A stretch of 64,000 nucleotides of DNA from Heligmosomoides polygyrus polygyrus (GCA_947396885.1 OX377201.1:70530983-70594982); one strand, 5' to 3'; shown: positions 24,301 through 31,635, counted from the stretch's first letter. Notes: generated by a model from the letters alone, not told the origin. Numbers and translations are program-made.

Positions 24301-27300
24301 AAGCTGTATAGCGCTGTGCAAGAGACCGCCTTCGAAATTCGCAATGAATTGCTAAAAAACGGCGGGGACTTATGGGACAACCTGGGACAAATATATTGGG
24401 TCACATAGTGTTTCAAACAAAAATGAAAAAGTGGCGAAAGTAGATAGCATTCCGCACAGCCGTTGGTCGCAAGTTTTCACTCGTGGTAGCACTTTGGACG
24501 TCCGTCTGAAAACAGGAAGGAAGTAGGCGCATGGTCGATGTGTAAGTTAGTTAGTGAGTCACCCCTTCCAGACAGTGGTGCTGCTTTATTAGCAGATTAG
24601 CACAAAAACATGTTGACTTATCCGACTAGACCAAAAGGTAGCAAACAAGGGCAGGTTCGTCCACTCGCGATCACGCCTCCTGCCGACTGCAATATTATGC
24701 TATGATCCAATTGTACATATAAATTGAGTCATAAATTTCGCAACGAAATTTGTCTTCCAGCAAAAATAAGATTATATCACAATAGAAAAATGATTGACTT
24801 AAACAAAGTAACTGCCGTTATTCCCAACGGGTTTCTTCCGCTTTTCATGCACTGAGTGAATTACATCTCTGAAGAATTTGGTCGGTTTCGACCTAAAGAA
24901 TTCATGTACCACCGCCGTAACCTCATCGACTTCGGCGAAGCGTTCTCCACTAGTTTTTCTTCAACTAGTCAAGTTGTTGGCAAAAGCGAGCGTTGAGGAT
25001 GGTTTGACTACGTGGAGCAGCTCCCGGTGCACTGGAGCGCTGCACATCCACCAAGCGCACAGCAGGACCTTCTTTCCGTGGAGCTCCGGTTTTGACGTCA
25101 GAACCCCTGCTCGTTGCGTTCCAGCTTATGCTTTCTGGCTTCACAGTTATAAGGAAGCAACCCTTTTTCATCGCTGATAAGGATTCGGTCCAGATCCCCT
25201 CGCTTGAATAGGTGCCGGAGCTCTCGGCAGTCGGAAGCACAGCGATTTACTTGGGTTTCCGTCAAGGCATGAGACACTGACGTAGGAGATTTTGGCGACG
25301 TTCCAATCTACTGCAGACGACGAACGGTAGTTCACTGGGAGGTGTGGAGATGACAGGTCAGTACTAGCGTGGTTTCGGGTGTGAAGCGTGGTGTGAATTC
25401 GAGATGGATTTGCGCAGGCGCCCCTTGTTTGCAGCAGTTGGTCTTCCCGGGAGTGGTTTGTGTTTGTTTCCCTTTTAGGCGAAGATGGACTTCTGATACC
25501 ATCTCCAAGAATTTACTCGGTTAGGAGTGAACCTGCCGGAGACGTCATGAACGCGCTTGACCCCCGTCGCTGGGTTGCTGCCGAGCTTGAGCGAATTGAA
25601 AACGAAACAGACACTCACACACTTCTTCACTTTGAGTGGTCATCGTTCTAGAGAATAAATCTTTTCAGCAACGCGAGAAAAATTTACGATTCATAACTCA
25701 AAATGATCGCTGGGAAAAAAGCTTTCAAAAGAAAAACACTTCAGCGGGTTTACTTTGAATTCCAGGAAAAACAGAAATGTAGCGAAATTTATGACTCAAC
25801 CTTATATTATAGAAGGGGTCGATCGAAGTATACGGGCAACGTGAGGCGCGACAACAAACTGTTCGACACTTGCAATGCCCTTCATCTAGACGATCAGTGT
25901 TTTCCCGCACCTGAGAAAATCTGAGGAGAGAAACTGGGTGGCATGCCTCTACAATATGATTTTAATCCAATAATAATGTCGGATTTCCAAGACCTCAACA
26001 TAAATAAACGCAAAAAAACCATGATGGGTCCCTTGAAAACTATCGGAGTCTAGAATTCTGGCAGCGCAACAGGAGATTCACCCACCTCCTGCTGGGGGCG
26101 TGGCGACAGGCGGTACACCCGCGGTTCTTCGGACCGGGGAATTTTGTTTTGCGTCTCAAAGATTCCGTACGGCAACCGTTAGACTCTCGGTGAAGCCTAG
26201 GGGTTGGGGTGGGAGAGCAAGGGGGTGGGGGTGAGACCAAGATTGCATGCCTCTCCGGGGAGGGGTGTGGCCATATTTTGTACCTCCTGACCGTACCCGT
26301 AGAGTTCTTGGAGACGAGGCGCTCAGTAATGGATCCGTGTCTTGACTTCTGTTCTGAATTCCTGTTCAGCTGCTGCATCACAGTTTCCGTGTCAAAGTTC
26401 GATTCCGACTAAGAGTTTTGTGAGCAAAAAAGAAAAGCTAATACTGGTGCGAAGAGTTTAGCAGCGTTTCTATACATAATTCAGCCATTTTTGTTATTCA
26501 ACATCGTATTCGAAAAGTGAGTGAAGCTAGTAGACTTACCTATTCTTCAGAACTCCTTCCATTTCCTTGGAAGAGCCACGTCTTTTTGTGCGGGTGCGTC
26601 GGCGCTTACGCCAGTGCGTCATACTTCAGGTCCACTCTACATTTTCCTATTTATTACCAAACCTGTGGGCGCGTGTAGCGCAGTCGGAGGAGGCGCGACT
26701 GTCGCGTGCACCCGATACCAGGTTCCTGGTTCGGATTTCTCGCCCAGGCCAACCAAGCCTTCCATCCCTCCGGGGTCGGTGAATTGGTACCAGACTTGTC
26801 TGGGAAGGATAAAGCGCTGATTTATTCATCGGCTGGCCACCGCAAGTCATTGTATGGCCAAATACGCATTCATGTCGCCTCCACGACATCCCGTAGAAGT
26901 AGAATGCGTGGCGCATCCCAAAAGGGGTTGAGTAACGCCGTCCTTTATCCTTATCCTTATCCTTATTACCAAACCGCACCAAACCGATAGAACCCGCATG
27001 CTCGCTGTGCCGGAAATCCACGCTACACATAAACTGAGCACATTTAACTGCAAAACTCCTTCTTAGACTCTGGCAACAACGTATTTTGGCGGGGCATAAT
27101 TATAGAGCCACTGGAGAAGGAGAAATGAAAAGCGTCGAACAAGGACTTCCAAAACCGCCATCAGGAATGTCTTCCATACAAAGTCCAGGAAATATCAGAG
27201 TGCTGTCTGATCAAGAACATACTCGAGCGAAACTGACCGTAAGAGATGGATGGTGCAGCATTTGCCGAGAATTTTATTTCATGTGGTTTAATTTTATTTC

Positions 27301-30300
27301 ACCCGCAATAACGCCCTTGGTTGTCCTATAGAGCATATTTTTTCCACAACCAGGGAACCCTCTGTGCATATCGGCATTTATGCGAAAGTTATTGCGGGTG
27401 TGAGTTATTTGATGACGTGGGAATCCATTCCACATTGGGTCATATTGGCCATAACGGCCTGGTCAAAGAAGTCGCCGTACATTTGTAGAACGCTTGTTGA
27501 AGACTGACAAACGGTTGGAAAATTACTTATAGGATTCCTTAAATTTTTAAAACAGGAGTATACCAGAGAACTGATCTAGACCGAGAACTTATGCCTAATC
27601 GTAGGATGAGTAAGGACATATAATAAGCATCATTCGTTCATCTTGAAAGCTCTTGAAAGCGTGAGTCAATATGCAGGTTGCCGGTGTGAATAACTTGGTG
27701 GTAGCACATCAAGTAAGCTTACTGAGGTTCTTGAAGAATCACAAGGATGTACTAGTTACCAGATTCTTTGTAGCCCATGACCATTGTTGCTTTCTTGCAA
27801 GCAAGGTACATAGTTTCCCTTAAATAGATGTATAAATAGGATGCTGCCAGAATACGTTACACCAGAATTGGGAACACACTAAAACTCCAAGGTTCCTCAA
27901 AATATGTGTACGGCAGGATATCTGTACAATAAGTATAATGGTTCCAACAGAAGGTTTGGAAGGTTTAACAAAGTTTTATCAAATTTAGGGTGGATCCAAA
28001 ATTTAATAAACACTGAACTCGCCCGACGCCTGAACAAATGTGCTGGAGCCGCTCTTCTTTTCGTCAGCCCAATCACAGATAACCGGTTTATGGTGATTTT
28101 TTTCCTTCCAGTGTTAAGGTAAAGGGTGCATATCGCGGGGAATGCGCTATCAATTATTGCCTGCGCATTTACTTATCCATCACCTGATGAAGTCCAACTC
28201 CTTGCGGGTTGTTGTCCCTCTCTTGGTCCTGACCAATCTCTTCAACCCTTTCGCGACCTTCAATTTGCCCTTCGAAGTTCTGCTGTTCTCTATGTGAAGC
28301 CAGGGATGTCAGCAAAGATGTTCTGTGCTTTCGCTTTCTTGAGGCGGTCTATATGAATACACCTTACATTTGCTCCTGAAGTTTGGAGCAAACGCCTAGC
28401 CGTGCAACGTGCAAGTGATGAACTTCCAAAACCAGGAGAAAACCGAACAAAAATGTGAATCATGTGCCACATCTTCCCATGAATTTCTGTTAAAGCTGGT
28501 CAAGCGTAATACACTAAGTCTGACACTATTTTCGGTACTCCCTGATATTTGAATTTTTCTGCCTGCACCCGTTTCTCTCCTCGCGAGCACCGGATATCTT
28601 CAGGCCAACAACATATTCTTTAATAGTTTAGCTTTTTCATAACGTTCGTGCGAAGCCATGTTTGCTGACCAGTCTGCTCATGAGTTGCGCCGTCTCACTC
28701 TCACTATTTCTTTTGATTTGAGCGCGGACTAATTCTCTTCTACGTTACACTGGAGTCAGATTCATTCAGCAAACATCGTTTCTGATATTGAACTGTTCAA
28801 ATGTAGATCACCATTGAAGGAAGAGGCAGCTGAGAGCGCATTATCTTGGCCACCGTATCGTCTTTTTGGGAGAATTGGCTGGATCCTGATGCTAGATGGA
28901 TGAGCCACGGTTAGCTCTAATTGCGACATTCGCTTTGTAAACACTCGGCTGGGCCATTTTTGTTCAGCCTTCTTCAAGCGTAATCCGACAGTCATTTTTG
29001 CATCAGAGCACCTCTAACTAGCTTTCGGTATCCTCTCGTCAGCTGTGTATTAGTGCTACTCAGGAAATTAGTTCAAGATTTCGTTGAGGATTTCGCGTAT
29101 AATAGCAGATGGCTTGTGGCGTGACGGAAAGATGGTGACGTGTTAGATCTGTACTCTTCTGAAGGATTTTACCCACGTAGAGGACAAAATCATTCAGAAG
29201 AGTGTGTTGTTTCCGTGGAAACGGAGCAAATTCCTACTGTACTTTTTGAATTAAGTAGACGATCAGCTTATTGTATCTTTCGCAGAGCCTACTCCGGGTC
29301 TATTCGGGCTGTATGTGTCCTGCATAATGTCTGCGACGCTATCCACGCTGTCGAGCGGAATGAACAGCATGGCGGCGGCCATCTACGAGGACTTCCTCAA
29401 GCACAAACTTGATGGCAAAATCACCGACCACCAGGCCACGTTGCTAAACAAGGTCAGTTGGACACTGGACAGCCTTCCCTTCGTCTGAAAATCGCTCACC
29501 CAACAGAATGGGAGTCCTCTTCGATTTAACTGGGAAGAATAGGCATTGGTAATCTTGTGGGACTGACTTTTGATACTTTTACGCAATAACGCTGCACTTC
29601 CGTTCATTCATAGAGGAACTTTCCTAAACGCTGTAATATCATTCGACTGAAAAAGCGTGTAACTGAGCTTATAACACGATGTGAAGAGGAACAATAGAAG
29701 AGGTTTAAAGTATGAGCTTTCTTGAATAGTGAGGCTTTTAGGCAATTGTCGTCTCTACTGGAGTTTTGTCGACAGCTCTAGCCTTCCTGGCCGAGCCTCT
29801 TGGTGGAATCCTCAGGGTCGGTTCTAGTTCTCAGTTTAATGAATTTTTCTAACGAAACATAGAAGTATTCAGCATCCAACTCCGCATCCAGTTAAGCTTG
29901 AACAAGTATAGCCCGAATACTACAAAATCTAGACTACTTATTGAGCTGAGGATGTACATCCTTATGAACTATTGGAGTATGTAGCGTTCTGGTGCGGCCA
30001 GACACTGTACTAGAGTAGGAGGCATTTGAATCATGTACTTAAGGAGTCAACAGGTGGAATAGTTCCACGTGAAGCAACTAAATTCAGGTCTGCGTCAGCG
30101 TGATGGGTGCGTTGTCCGGGCCTATGGTCGCAATATTCGTGTTGGCGATGTTCTTCCCTCGGTCAGGGTTCTGGAGCTGCATAGTGTCATTCATCGTTTC
30201 GAATGTCGTCATGCTGATCATTTGCTTCGTGAATTTCATCGAAGATCCTTATCGTGACCTCTACTTGCCTACTAACACAAGGTGGGTAAAGCATCCTAAC

Positions 30301-31599
30301 GTAACCTAAAAAAATAAAATCACTCGAAGAATCAGTGAGCAACTATTGCTTCGGCTTTCCGGCCCTTCCATGGTATTCCGTTGATAGCGGTCATTTTTCT
30401 AGGTGCGACATACCGTCATTCCGCTGTGAGAGATAAAACGCTGACCTGTTTACTTATTGGTCTCGCTTTTTTTACTTATTGGTCTATTGCTAAGTCGAGC
30501 TTTTCGAATTACCTCCAAGACATAGCATGGAATTAATAGTTTGCCTGAATCTAAAAATTACTGAGCTCTATCCATTATTCCTTTTGTCTTTTGAACACAA
30601 ATAGCCCTTCATAGTGGAGAGTCACTACTTTAAAAAAATTTCAAAGTTTCTCTGCATGGAATTAATTTCTCTGCATAGAAACCCAATTTCTTCAAGAGCT
30701 TTATCTGTCGCCATGTTCAATGTTTCACGTCGCAGTTCGAATGCGTATTTGAACAAGTGTCTTGCAGCAGCCGATGGACAGACCAGGGTTTCTTACTTCC
30801 ACAACGTCTGTTACGATATCTCCGCTCCGAGAGAAATGCAAAACGTCGTTGGTTGGGCGGGATCCAAGCTAAGAATCTCAGATCGTACTGCGCGCTTCTT
30901 CTGACTGCGCCACACCGTAGAAGTGGGTTGCGTGGCGCGCCTGAAACGAGGAATGACTAACGCCGACGATTATTCTTAATGTTTTTCGATTGCCTGAGAA
31001 AGCGGTCTTAAGTGAATCTTAATACCTTATCAAGCAACATGCAAAAGGCATGTTCAAAAGCTTAAAACGAGCCTTACAGGGGCATCTTCCATCACCGATG
31101 CATTAGTACCAAAGGCTTTGATCTTGTCCAATTTCTGAAATTATGAGTTTAAAAAAGCTTGGAATTTGAAACGGTTTAGTATTACGGTTACTGTGTACAC
31201 ATTTTAAGCACTGCTGGTTGTGGATCACTTAATTTCACCATTCGCGATCCTCCTTTGTATAATGCTCACTACGGCGATCCGAGTACCACCTTCATCGCAA
31301 GGTGAGTGCCACCATTGCGAATGCTTCTGCAAGTCGCATTTTCAAATTTCTAGGATCTCCACCTACAGCTATGCAGGGGTGGGATTTGCTGTAATGATGG
31401 CAGTAGGCATAGCAATCAACATCCTCAAACCTGAGCAGAAGCCCGAAGGTATACGGCACTTGACGTTTGCTGGTCGAAAGTGAGTTCGATGAAAAAGATT
31501 TTAACAGTTCACTTGTAGTTATTTGAGCATTTCAGAGACAAATGGCCAGAATCGGATCACGAGTACGATCACTTTATTGGAGCCAGCAAATCGCCTTGA
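3294..31599 (+). CDS. SLC5-family sodium/solute symporter (monocarboxylate/multivitamin-like), 14-exon gene span
   Basis: Multi-exon gene for a plasma-membrane Na+-coupled symporter. Exons: 3294-3391, 6535-6698, about 9000-9269, 9333-9471, 10646-10720, 10906-11052, 22806-22922, 22980-23142, 29286-29452, 29742-29816, 30088-30281, 31209-31301, 31354-31479, 31536-31599. The product is about 630 residues, near the usual 580-650 of this family. In order it shows the MGGHNMPSIPVALSL segment of TM2, the IYAPAVAL segment, the YTCLGGLKAVVWSD segment, a TFW-like YNSFW motif, and the PTPGLFGLYVSCIMSATLS segment. Every junction from exon 4 to the stop is in phase with GT-AG sites; exon 2/3 and 3/4 are uncertain. 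An AATAAA lies at 31630-31635. Known of the family: 13 membrane helices and solutes such as lactate, short fatty acids or vitamins. The exact substrate cannot be read from sequence. Confidence 0.9.
3831..4124 (+). mobile_element. tRNA-derived SINE, copy 2, with 11-bp target duplication
   Basis: A complete copy flanked by TATTGGGAGTG at 3820-3830 and again at 4125-4135. This fixes its exact limits (294 bp) and shows retrotransposition. The internal A and B boxes are present. It lies in intron 1 of the SLC5-like gene, sense orientation. Confidence 0.92.
4136..5812. other. Intron 1 sequence without a recognised feature
   Basis: The short open frames at 4343-4683 and 5305-5574 match no family I recognise. 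No coding or structural call is supported. Confidence 0.4.
5813..6108 (+). mobile_element. tRNA-derived SINE, diverged copy
   Basis: Starts GGCGCGTGGAGCGCGGTCGG and keeps the order of the SINE body (CCAAGCCTTCCATCC-like, then GTAGAAGTTGATTGCGTGG-like, then GAGTAACGGTGTC). It is clearly older than copies 2 and 5. It lies in intron 1. Confidence 0.8.
6535..6698 (+). CDS. SLC5-like gene exon 2 (TM2 signature)
   Basis: The exon encodes STAKDEYLMGGHNMPS, then SLLTTFLSGILMLAVPAEMF, the strongly conserved segment around helix 2 and the P-A-E motif of the monocarboxylate/vitamin branch. Two acceptors keep the phase from exon 1: GTTGCAG before 6535 or TGCAAAG before 6556. The donor is AGAG|GTAATC at 6699, leaving phase 1. 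Confidence 0.85.
7375..8390 (-). pseudogene. RTE-type reverse transcriptase remnant (5'-truncated)
   Basis: Reading leftward on the minus strand from about 8390, broken frames give LTFIDLKKAFDSVETEAV (palm motif), then CQGDTIS, a FADDIVLITP motif near 8070, then TMFMRNGWVSDAPFSLNG. The C-terminal domain is GRPEMRWADFFVKALNDR. Several frameshifts separate these blocks and the endonuclease half is missing. It lies antisense in intron 2 of the SLC5-like gene. The sequence at about 6780-7380 is probably its 3' UTR. Confidence 0.85.
9000..9269 (+). CDS. SLC5-like gene exon 3 (boundaries uncertain)
   Basis: The certain core is 9001-9069, encoding YGTDYSFISLFLALGALVFL, which fits the F/Y-G-T motif and third helix. 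The frame stays open to a possible donor ATAG|GTGCTG at 9270. That donor joins exon 4 in phase but adds an unusual stretch of about 65 residues. A weak donor at 9075 is an alternative. The nearby acceptors do not match the phase-1 donor of exon 2, so a small unseen exon, unusual site or base error is likely. Confidence 0.6.
9333..9471 (+). CDS. SLC5-like gene exon 4
   Basis: The acceptor TTTTCAATTCAG is followed by YNSPLIRQLF and IIYMSIVIYAPAVALS. The Y-A-P-A-x-A-L motif is characteristic of monocarboxylate/vitamin SLC5 members. The donor is CTG|GTAAGT. It enters in phase 2 and leaves in phase 0. Confidence 0.9.
9730..10640. other. Intron 4 sequence without a recognised feature
   Basis: AT-rich sequence with a NotI-like GCGGCCGC at about 9750. 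No exon, RNA gene or repeat could be supported. Confidence 0.4.
10646..10720 (+). CDS. SLC5-like gene exon 5
   Basis: This 75-bp phase-0 exon encodes TTLYTCLGGLKAVVWSDSLQ, matching the conserved Y-T-x-x-G-G-x-K-A-V-x-W-T-D region of SLC5. The acceptor is TTGTTCAG and the donor CAG|GTAAAG. Confidence 0.92.
10906..11052 (+). CDS. SLC5-like gene exon 6
   Basis: This 147-bp phase-0 exon encodes LMYGGVFTLIIQG, then VGGLQRVWDVA and a terminal FRFDPRIDQ. These match the helix and the G-G-x-x-x-V-W...F-x-F-D-P loop of the family. The acceptor is CCTTTTAG and the donor CAG|GTAGTT. The next intron is about 11.75 kb and holds a whole retrotransposon. Confidence 0.92.
11265..12760 (+). repeat. 1,496-bp direct repeat, left copy
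   Basis: This segment recurs at 16919-18414 with a constant offset of 5,654 bp and no difference that I could see by eye. It ends exactly where the CR1-like element begins. It shows no TG...CA ends, tRNA primer site or polypurine tract, so it is not a typical LTR. Its inner part (about 11800-12160) is related in inverted orientation to 21820-22130. Confidence 0.93.
12933..13376 (-). pseudogene. C-terminal part of CR1-like ORF2 after a frameshift
   Basis: The frame holds KVQNSFTRKLF, RRKKFDLIMLHKIL and RVHFFVNRATSAYIKI, the conserved C-terminal region of CR1/Jockey ORF2 proteins. It overlaps the end of the main frame, and a 1-nt change in the A8 run near 13334 would make it continuous. The same domain occurs at 52095-52430 in a decayed copy, which supports the assignment. 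Confidence 0.85.
13327..15723 (-). CDS. CR1-like element ORF2, endonuclease and reverse transcriptase
   Basis: 798 residues. Residues about 1-215 form an apurinic-like endonuclease: TETWL, YRAP, GDFNLPGI and TSDH carry the catalytic positions. The reverse transcriptase follows at about 450-720: NYRPISITSVF, HGFQKGKST, YLDFSKAFD, SGVPQGGVLSP, and the catalytic FADD at 13744-13755. There is no RNase H domain, as usual for CR1. The frame ends prematurely at an A8 homopolymer (about 13330-13338); the C-terminal domain continues one frame over. Confidence 0.95.
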   Translation of the reverse strand: MNIQCFLTNIRSVLKNLYPLKSVLETKSFDIIALTETWLSRTFNVDCVLGGRQNQFQVLRCDRRGKKGGGVACFLKKTLLPLLVFQESVPNGYEILCCDVTVRVATIRILVLYRAPSCPSAMTTQMFKAISDLISCEHSSIVMGDFNLPGITWSTTKPKASSCQAKTFLDLCESHSLSQFVTEQTLGCNVLDLVLCNRSTIIHDVSVGPPVGTSDHAVVTFKINMAKEPVILTSKRDFKAANFSAIQEYLMNVDWFGSFNSVETVDGKYELFIAILSHCIDLFVPLRRIPVRRAHLPQYLNLLLKKKSIAWDMATKYGTDELWMVYKQLNRKFLRKLWKYNCAVESKVIQSKTKLAFYKLLNSRLRSKPSLTTLVTEDGSVLRTDFDRAELLADTFAQSFSPDSEPTVTREQQFPTMSDSAWFHAEVIYNLLSRWPQSYSLTPDGIPVSFLKNVAHIIATPLEHIFNLSFMRGEVPRRWKLSLVTPVPKKAPLSSANNYRPISITSVFARLFEKILRKFILNHLQEHSVISPHQHGFQKGKSTITAMLHSLNDWTSSLDKGQCVDSVYLDFSKAFDRVSHSKLIQKLVIVGIHPRIVAWLKDFISGRTMIVRVNNSFSSPRSVLSGVPQGGVLSPVLFNIYTFELPSLITSSGVNCVAFADDIKLYHNISCTSDCDTLQRSISLVQKWSEDWSLPLSKEKTKLLRVGVNPPPFDYCIGGTTIEEVDELNDLGFLVNRKLCFDAHCKRIVARAHSVVHQLFRALSTKDPSVLIRAYKSYIRPLVEYGTVVFNPHKKKNH
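15744..16589 (-). CDS. CR1-like element ORF1, RNA-binding chaperone-type protein
   Basis: 281 residues, probably forming the nucleic-acid-binding particle with element RNA. The N-terminal third is basic and polar. Residues about 55-95 contain a heptad-like helix (LLEDRKQLQTMMEQCREM) likely to be a coiled coil, and a Ser/Pro-rich linker follows. Residues about 130-215 have RRRSVVIAGLGES, then VYRLGRF and LFIRPSLSKPERDRLRAE, the RRM-like ORF1 pattern of nematode CR1/Jockey-type elements. The ORF ends 21 bp before ORF2. The start was chosen as the first ATG (MATPLS). Confidence 0.85.
   Translation of the reverse strand: MATPLSSRSIQMHRQPSKRQCIDLATTPSTPGDLDDHVQSILRDDSIPAHLRTVIAFLLEDRKQLQTMMEQCREMTDTIASLRDELSVLKNSFISCSPPSQTPMTQAMDTNNSSSSSPPPTSTQSFEEIERRRSVVIAGLGESQAEHSSTRVLHDFNAVREIMDFLSIDCSTLSVYRLGRFNANHPRLVKVVLPASFFAKLMVRRAPRLRRFKVAGLFIRPSLSKPERDRLRAERAARRCHHQPSPLQAQSSNSSAACNPNSCNFNVAAHVNAYPSDSSNK
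16919..18414 (+). repeat. 1,496-bp direct repeat, right copy
   Basis: Apparently identical to 11265-12760. It starts at the first base after the 5' end of the CR1-like element; the sequence after 18414 (GTCCAAG...) is unrelated to that after 12760. Together the copies form left flank - repeat - element - repeat - right flank. Confidence 0.93.
18440..19366 (+). repeat. Dispersed repeat family with 42-bp tandem units, copy 1
   Basis: Starts with about three 41-42-bp units (GGATTC or GGGTTC at 18484, 18525 and 18567), then a body shared with 63110-63885 (TCACTCCGTTTCTTTGCCAG, AATAAATCGCGT, ATATAGTAAACCAGTTTTTT). The 3' end CCAGACGTTTGGCG.CCGCTAGG is common to both. A (TTA)n stretch lies at about 19018-19043. 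No protein is encoded. It could be a non-autonomous Helitron- or MITE-like element; the ends are not decisive. Confidence 0.8.
19400..20170. other. Intron 6 sequence without a recognised feature
   Basis: AT-rich sequence. No exon or repeat family could be assigned. Confidence 0.4.
20172..21345. repeat. Imperfect inverted-repeat element in intron 6
   Basis: Arms of about 210-260 bp (about 20268-20480 and 21080-21342) are inverted copies; both hold CACTCGATTGATT or its complement and the GGCTTGCGAAAA block. A related third segment lies at about 20630-20740. The left edge CAGGGTGTCTCAAAAAATG resembles some Tc1/mariner ends but has no clear partner. No transposase is seen. Confidence 0.6.
21820..22135 (+). 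repeat. Repeat related (inverted) to the inside of the 1.5-kb direct repeat
   Basis: The order of blocks (ATGTTCGACACCGTTCAAAA, TACGCCATTGGGTA, GATCGACTTTGAAAGGAG, ATATTCACCGACGGTACT) matches the reverse complement of 11800-12160 with substitutions and small gaps. The 1.5-kb segment therefore contains an older interspersed repeat. Confidence 0.7.
22806..22922 (+). CDS. SLC5-like gene exon 7
   Basis: This 117-bp phase-0 exon starts YNSFWINIISGTITWLASFG and continues VNQLAIQRYASLPTLR. It corresponds to the T-F-W...N-Q-x-x-x-Q-R-x-x-S segment. The acceptor is GATTCAG and the donor CAG|GTTGGT. Confidence 0.92.
22980..23142 (+). CDS. SLC5-like gene exon 8
   Basis: The exon encodes a hydrophobic helix (LIPFLILCSIVAFVGFIAL), then AYFYNCNPVETGLIKETDH and ITILFARDIL. 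This matches the Y-x-x-C-D-P loop and following segment of monocarboxylate transporters. The acceptor is CTTTCAG; it leaves in phase 1 at C|GTATGT. Confidence 0.93.
23393..24383. mobile_element. Foldback element with arms of about 430 bp in intron 8
   Basis: AGGTTGTCCCATA at the left end is repeated as TATGGGACAACCT at the right end. The arms stay complementary inward (TAGCGCTATACAGCTTTCGA opposite its complement; TTTATTGATTTTTAGG opposite CCTAAAAATCAATAAA) to a short loop near 23830-23870. No ORF of note. This is a non-autonomous foldback DNA element inside the SLC5-like gene. Confidence 0.85.
24799..25240 (-). pseudogene. Mariner-like transposase remnant
   Basis: Minus-strand frames give TILNARFCQQLD (the ...I-N-...-Y-C-x-Q-L block of mariner transposases). 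After an apparent deletion, AEVDEVTAVVHEFFRSKPTK, FFRDVIHSVHEKRKKP and GNNGSYFV precede a stop, which is the usual C-terminus. The central catalytic D residues are largely lost, so it is inactive. It lies antisense in intron 8 of the SLC5-like gene. Confidence 0.75.
25350..25651 (+). CDS. Possible two-exon mini-gene nested in intron 8 (59 residues)
   Basis: Exon 1 is 7 nt of coding sequence (ATGACAG, 25350-25356) with donor GTCAGT. Exon 2 runs 25479-25651 after a CCTTTTAG acceptor. The join is in phase and gives GEDGLLIPSPRIYSVRSEPA, then DPRRWVAAELERIE and a TAG stop. AATAAA follows at 25654-25659. A CTACTGCAG acceptor 35 nt before the ATG could receive a spliced leader. I do not recognise the protein. 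It could instead be the last exon of a longer transcript or a chance frame. It has the same orientation as the host gene. Confidence 0.5.
25654..25659 (+). terminator. AATAAA after the nested mini-gene
   Basis: AATAAA three bases after the TAG stop of the candidate mini-gene. It would lead to premature polyadenylation of the host transcript if used there. Confidence 0.45.
26664..26962 (+). mobile_element. tRNA-derived SINE with 13-bp target duplication
   Basis: Flanked by TTATTACCAAACC at 26651-26663 and 26963-26975. The element keeps both Pol III boxes and ends in a short (CCTTAT)n tail. It is nearly the same as copies 1 and 2, so it is a recent insertion. It lies in intron 8 of the SLC5-like gene. 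Confidence 0.93.
27300..27400. repeat. 101-bp miniature inverted-repeat element
   Basis: CACCCGCAATAAC at 27300-27312 is the exact reverse complement of GTTATTGCGGGTG at 27388-27400. No coding. Probably a very short MITE. Confidence 0.6.
27410..29285. other. Intron 8 sequence without a recognised feature
   Basis: Short open frames only. No exon fits the SLC5-like gene here and no repeat family was recognised. Confidence 0.4.
29286..29452 (+). CDS. SLC5-like gene exon 9
   Basis: After the phase-1 join the exon reads PTPGLFGLYVSCIMSATLS, then TLSSGMNSMAAAIYEDF. This is the most conserved block of the family: P-G-L-x-G-L, then S-A-x-L-S-T-x-S-S, then the E-D-F/Y motif. The 6.1-kb intron before it holds several repeats and a possible nested gene. 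Confidence 0.95.
29742..29816 (+). CDS. SLC5-like gene exon 10
   Basis: This 75-bp phase-0 exon encodes VSTGVLSTALAFLAEPLGG, a short helix ending in the conserved G-G-I-L. The acceptor is GCTTTTAG and the donor AGG|GTCGGT. Confidence 0.9.
30088..30281 (+). CDS. SLC5-like gene exon 11
   Basis: The exon encodes VCVSVMGALSGPMVAIFVLA, then MFFPRSG and a second helix SFIVSNVVMLIICFVNFI. The G-P-x-x-x-x-F-x-L-x-M-F-F-P motif is typical of SLC5. The donor is AG|GTGGGT, phase 2. Confidence 0.93.
30860..30980 (+). repeat. SINE 3' remnant in intron 11
   Basis: CCGTAGAAGTGGGTTGCGTGGCGC followed by GACTAACGCCG matches the SINE body end with changes. The part before it resembles a fragment of the SINE head in inverse orientation, so it is a rearranged relic. 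Confidence 0.55.
31209..31301 (+). CDS. SLC5-like gene exon 12
   Basis: This exon is chosen because it is the only open frame in phase with both neighbours. It encodes an extracellular-type loop with LNFTIRDPPLYNAHYGDPST. N-F-T is a possible N-glycosylation site. The acceptor TTTTAAG is non-ideal; the donor is AG|GTGAGT. Confidence 0.75.
31354..31479 (+). CDS. SLC5-like gene exon 13 (last helix)
   Basis: A 52-bp intron separates this exon from exon 12. It encodes ISTYSYAGVGFAVMMAVGIA, equivalent to the S-Y-x-Y-x-x-x-G-x motif and last helix of SLC5, then a charged tail. The donor is AAA|GTGAGT. Confidence 0.9.
31536..31599 (+). CDS. SLC5-like gene exon 14 (stop)
   Basis: The terminal exon follows a 56-bp intron with a CATTTCAG acceptor. 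It encodes an acidic cytoplasmic tail ending ASKSP and a TGA at 31597-31599. The polyadenylation signal is 31 nt downstream. Confidence 0.88.
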
Positions 31600-31629
31600 T
31601 TCCAGACCACTTTTCTTTGTACAATGTGA

Positions 31630-31635
31630 AATAAA
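31630..31635 (+). terminator. AATAAA polyadenylation signal of the SLC5-like gene
   Basis: A canonical AATAAA lies 31 nt after the stop codon, about the spacing expected for a nematode 3' UTR. Confidence 0.8.

Noticed and set aside
24200..24320. Tandem hairpins as a CRISPR-like array
   Set aside because: They belong to the two arms of one foldback element; there is no regular repeat-spacer pattern anywhere in the window.
30614..30904. Extra exon of the SLC5-like gene in intron 11
   Set aside because: The frames do not resemble the transporter and the flanking exons join in phase without it; the end of this stretch is a SINE relic.
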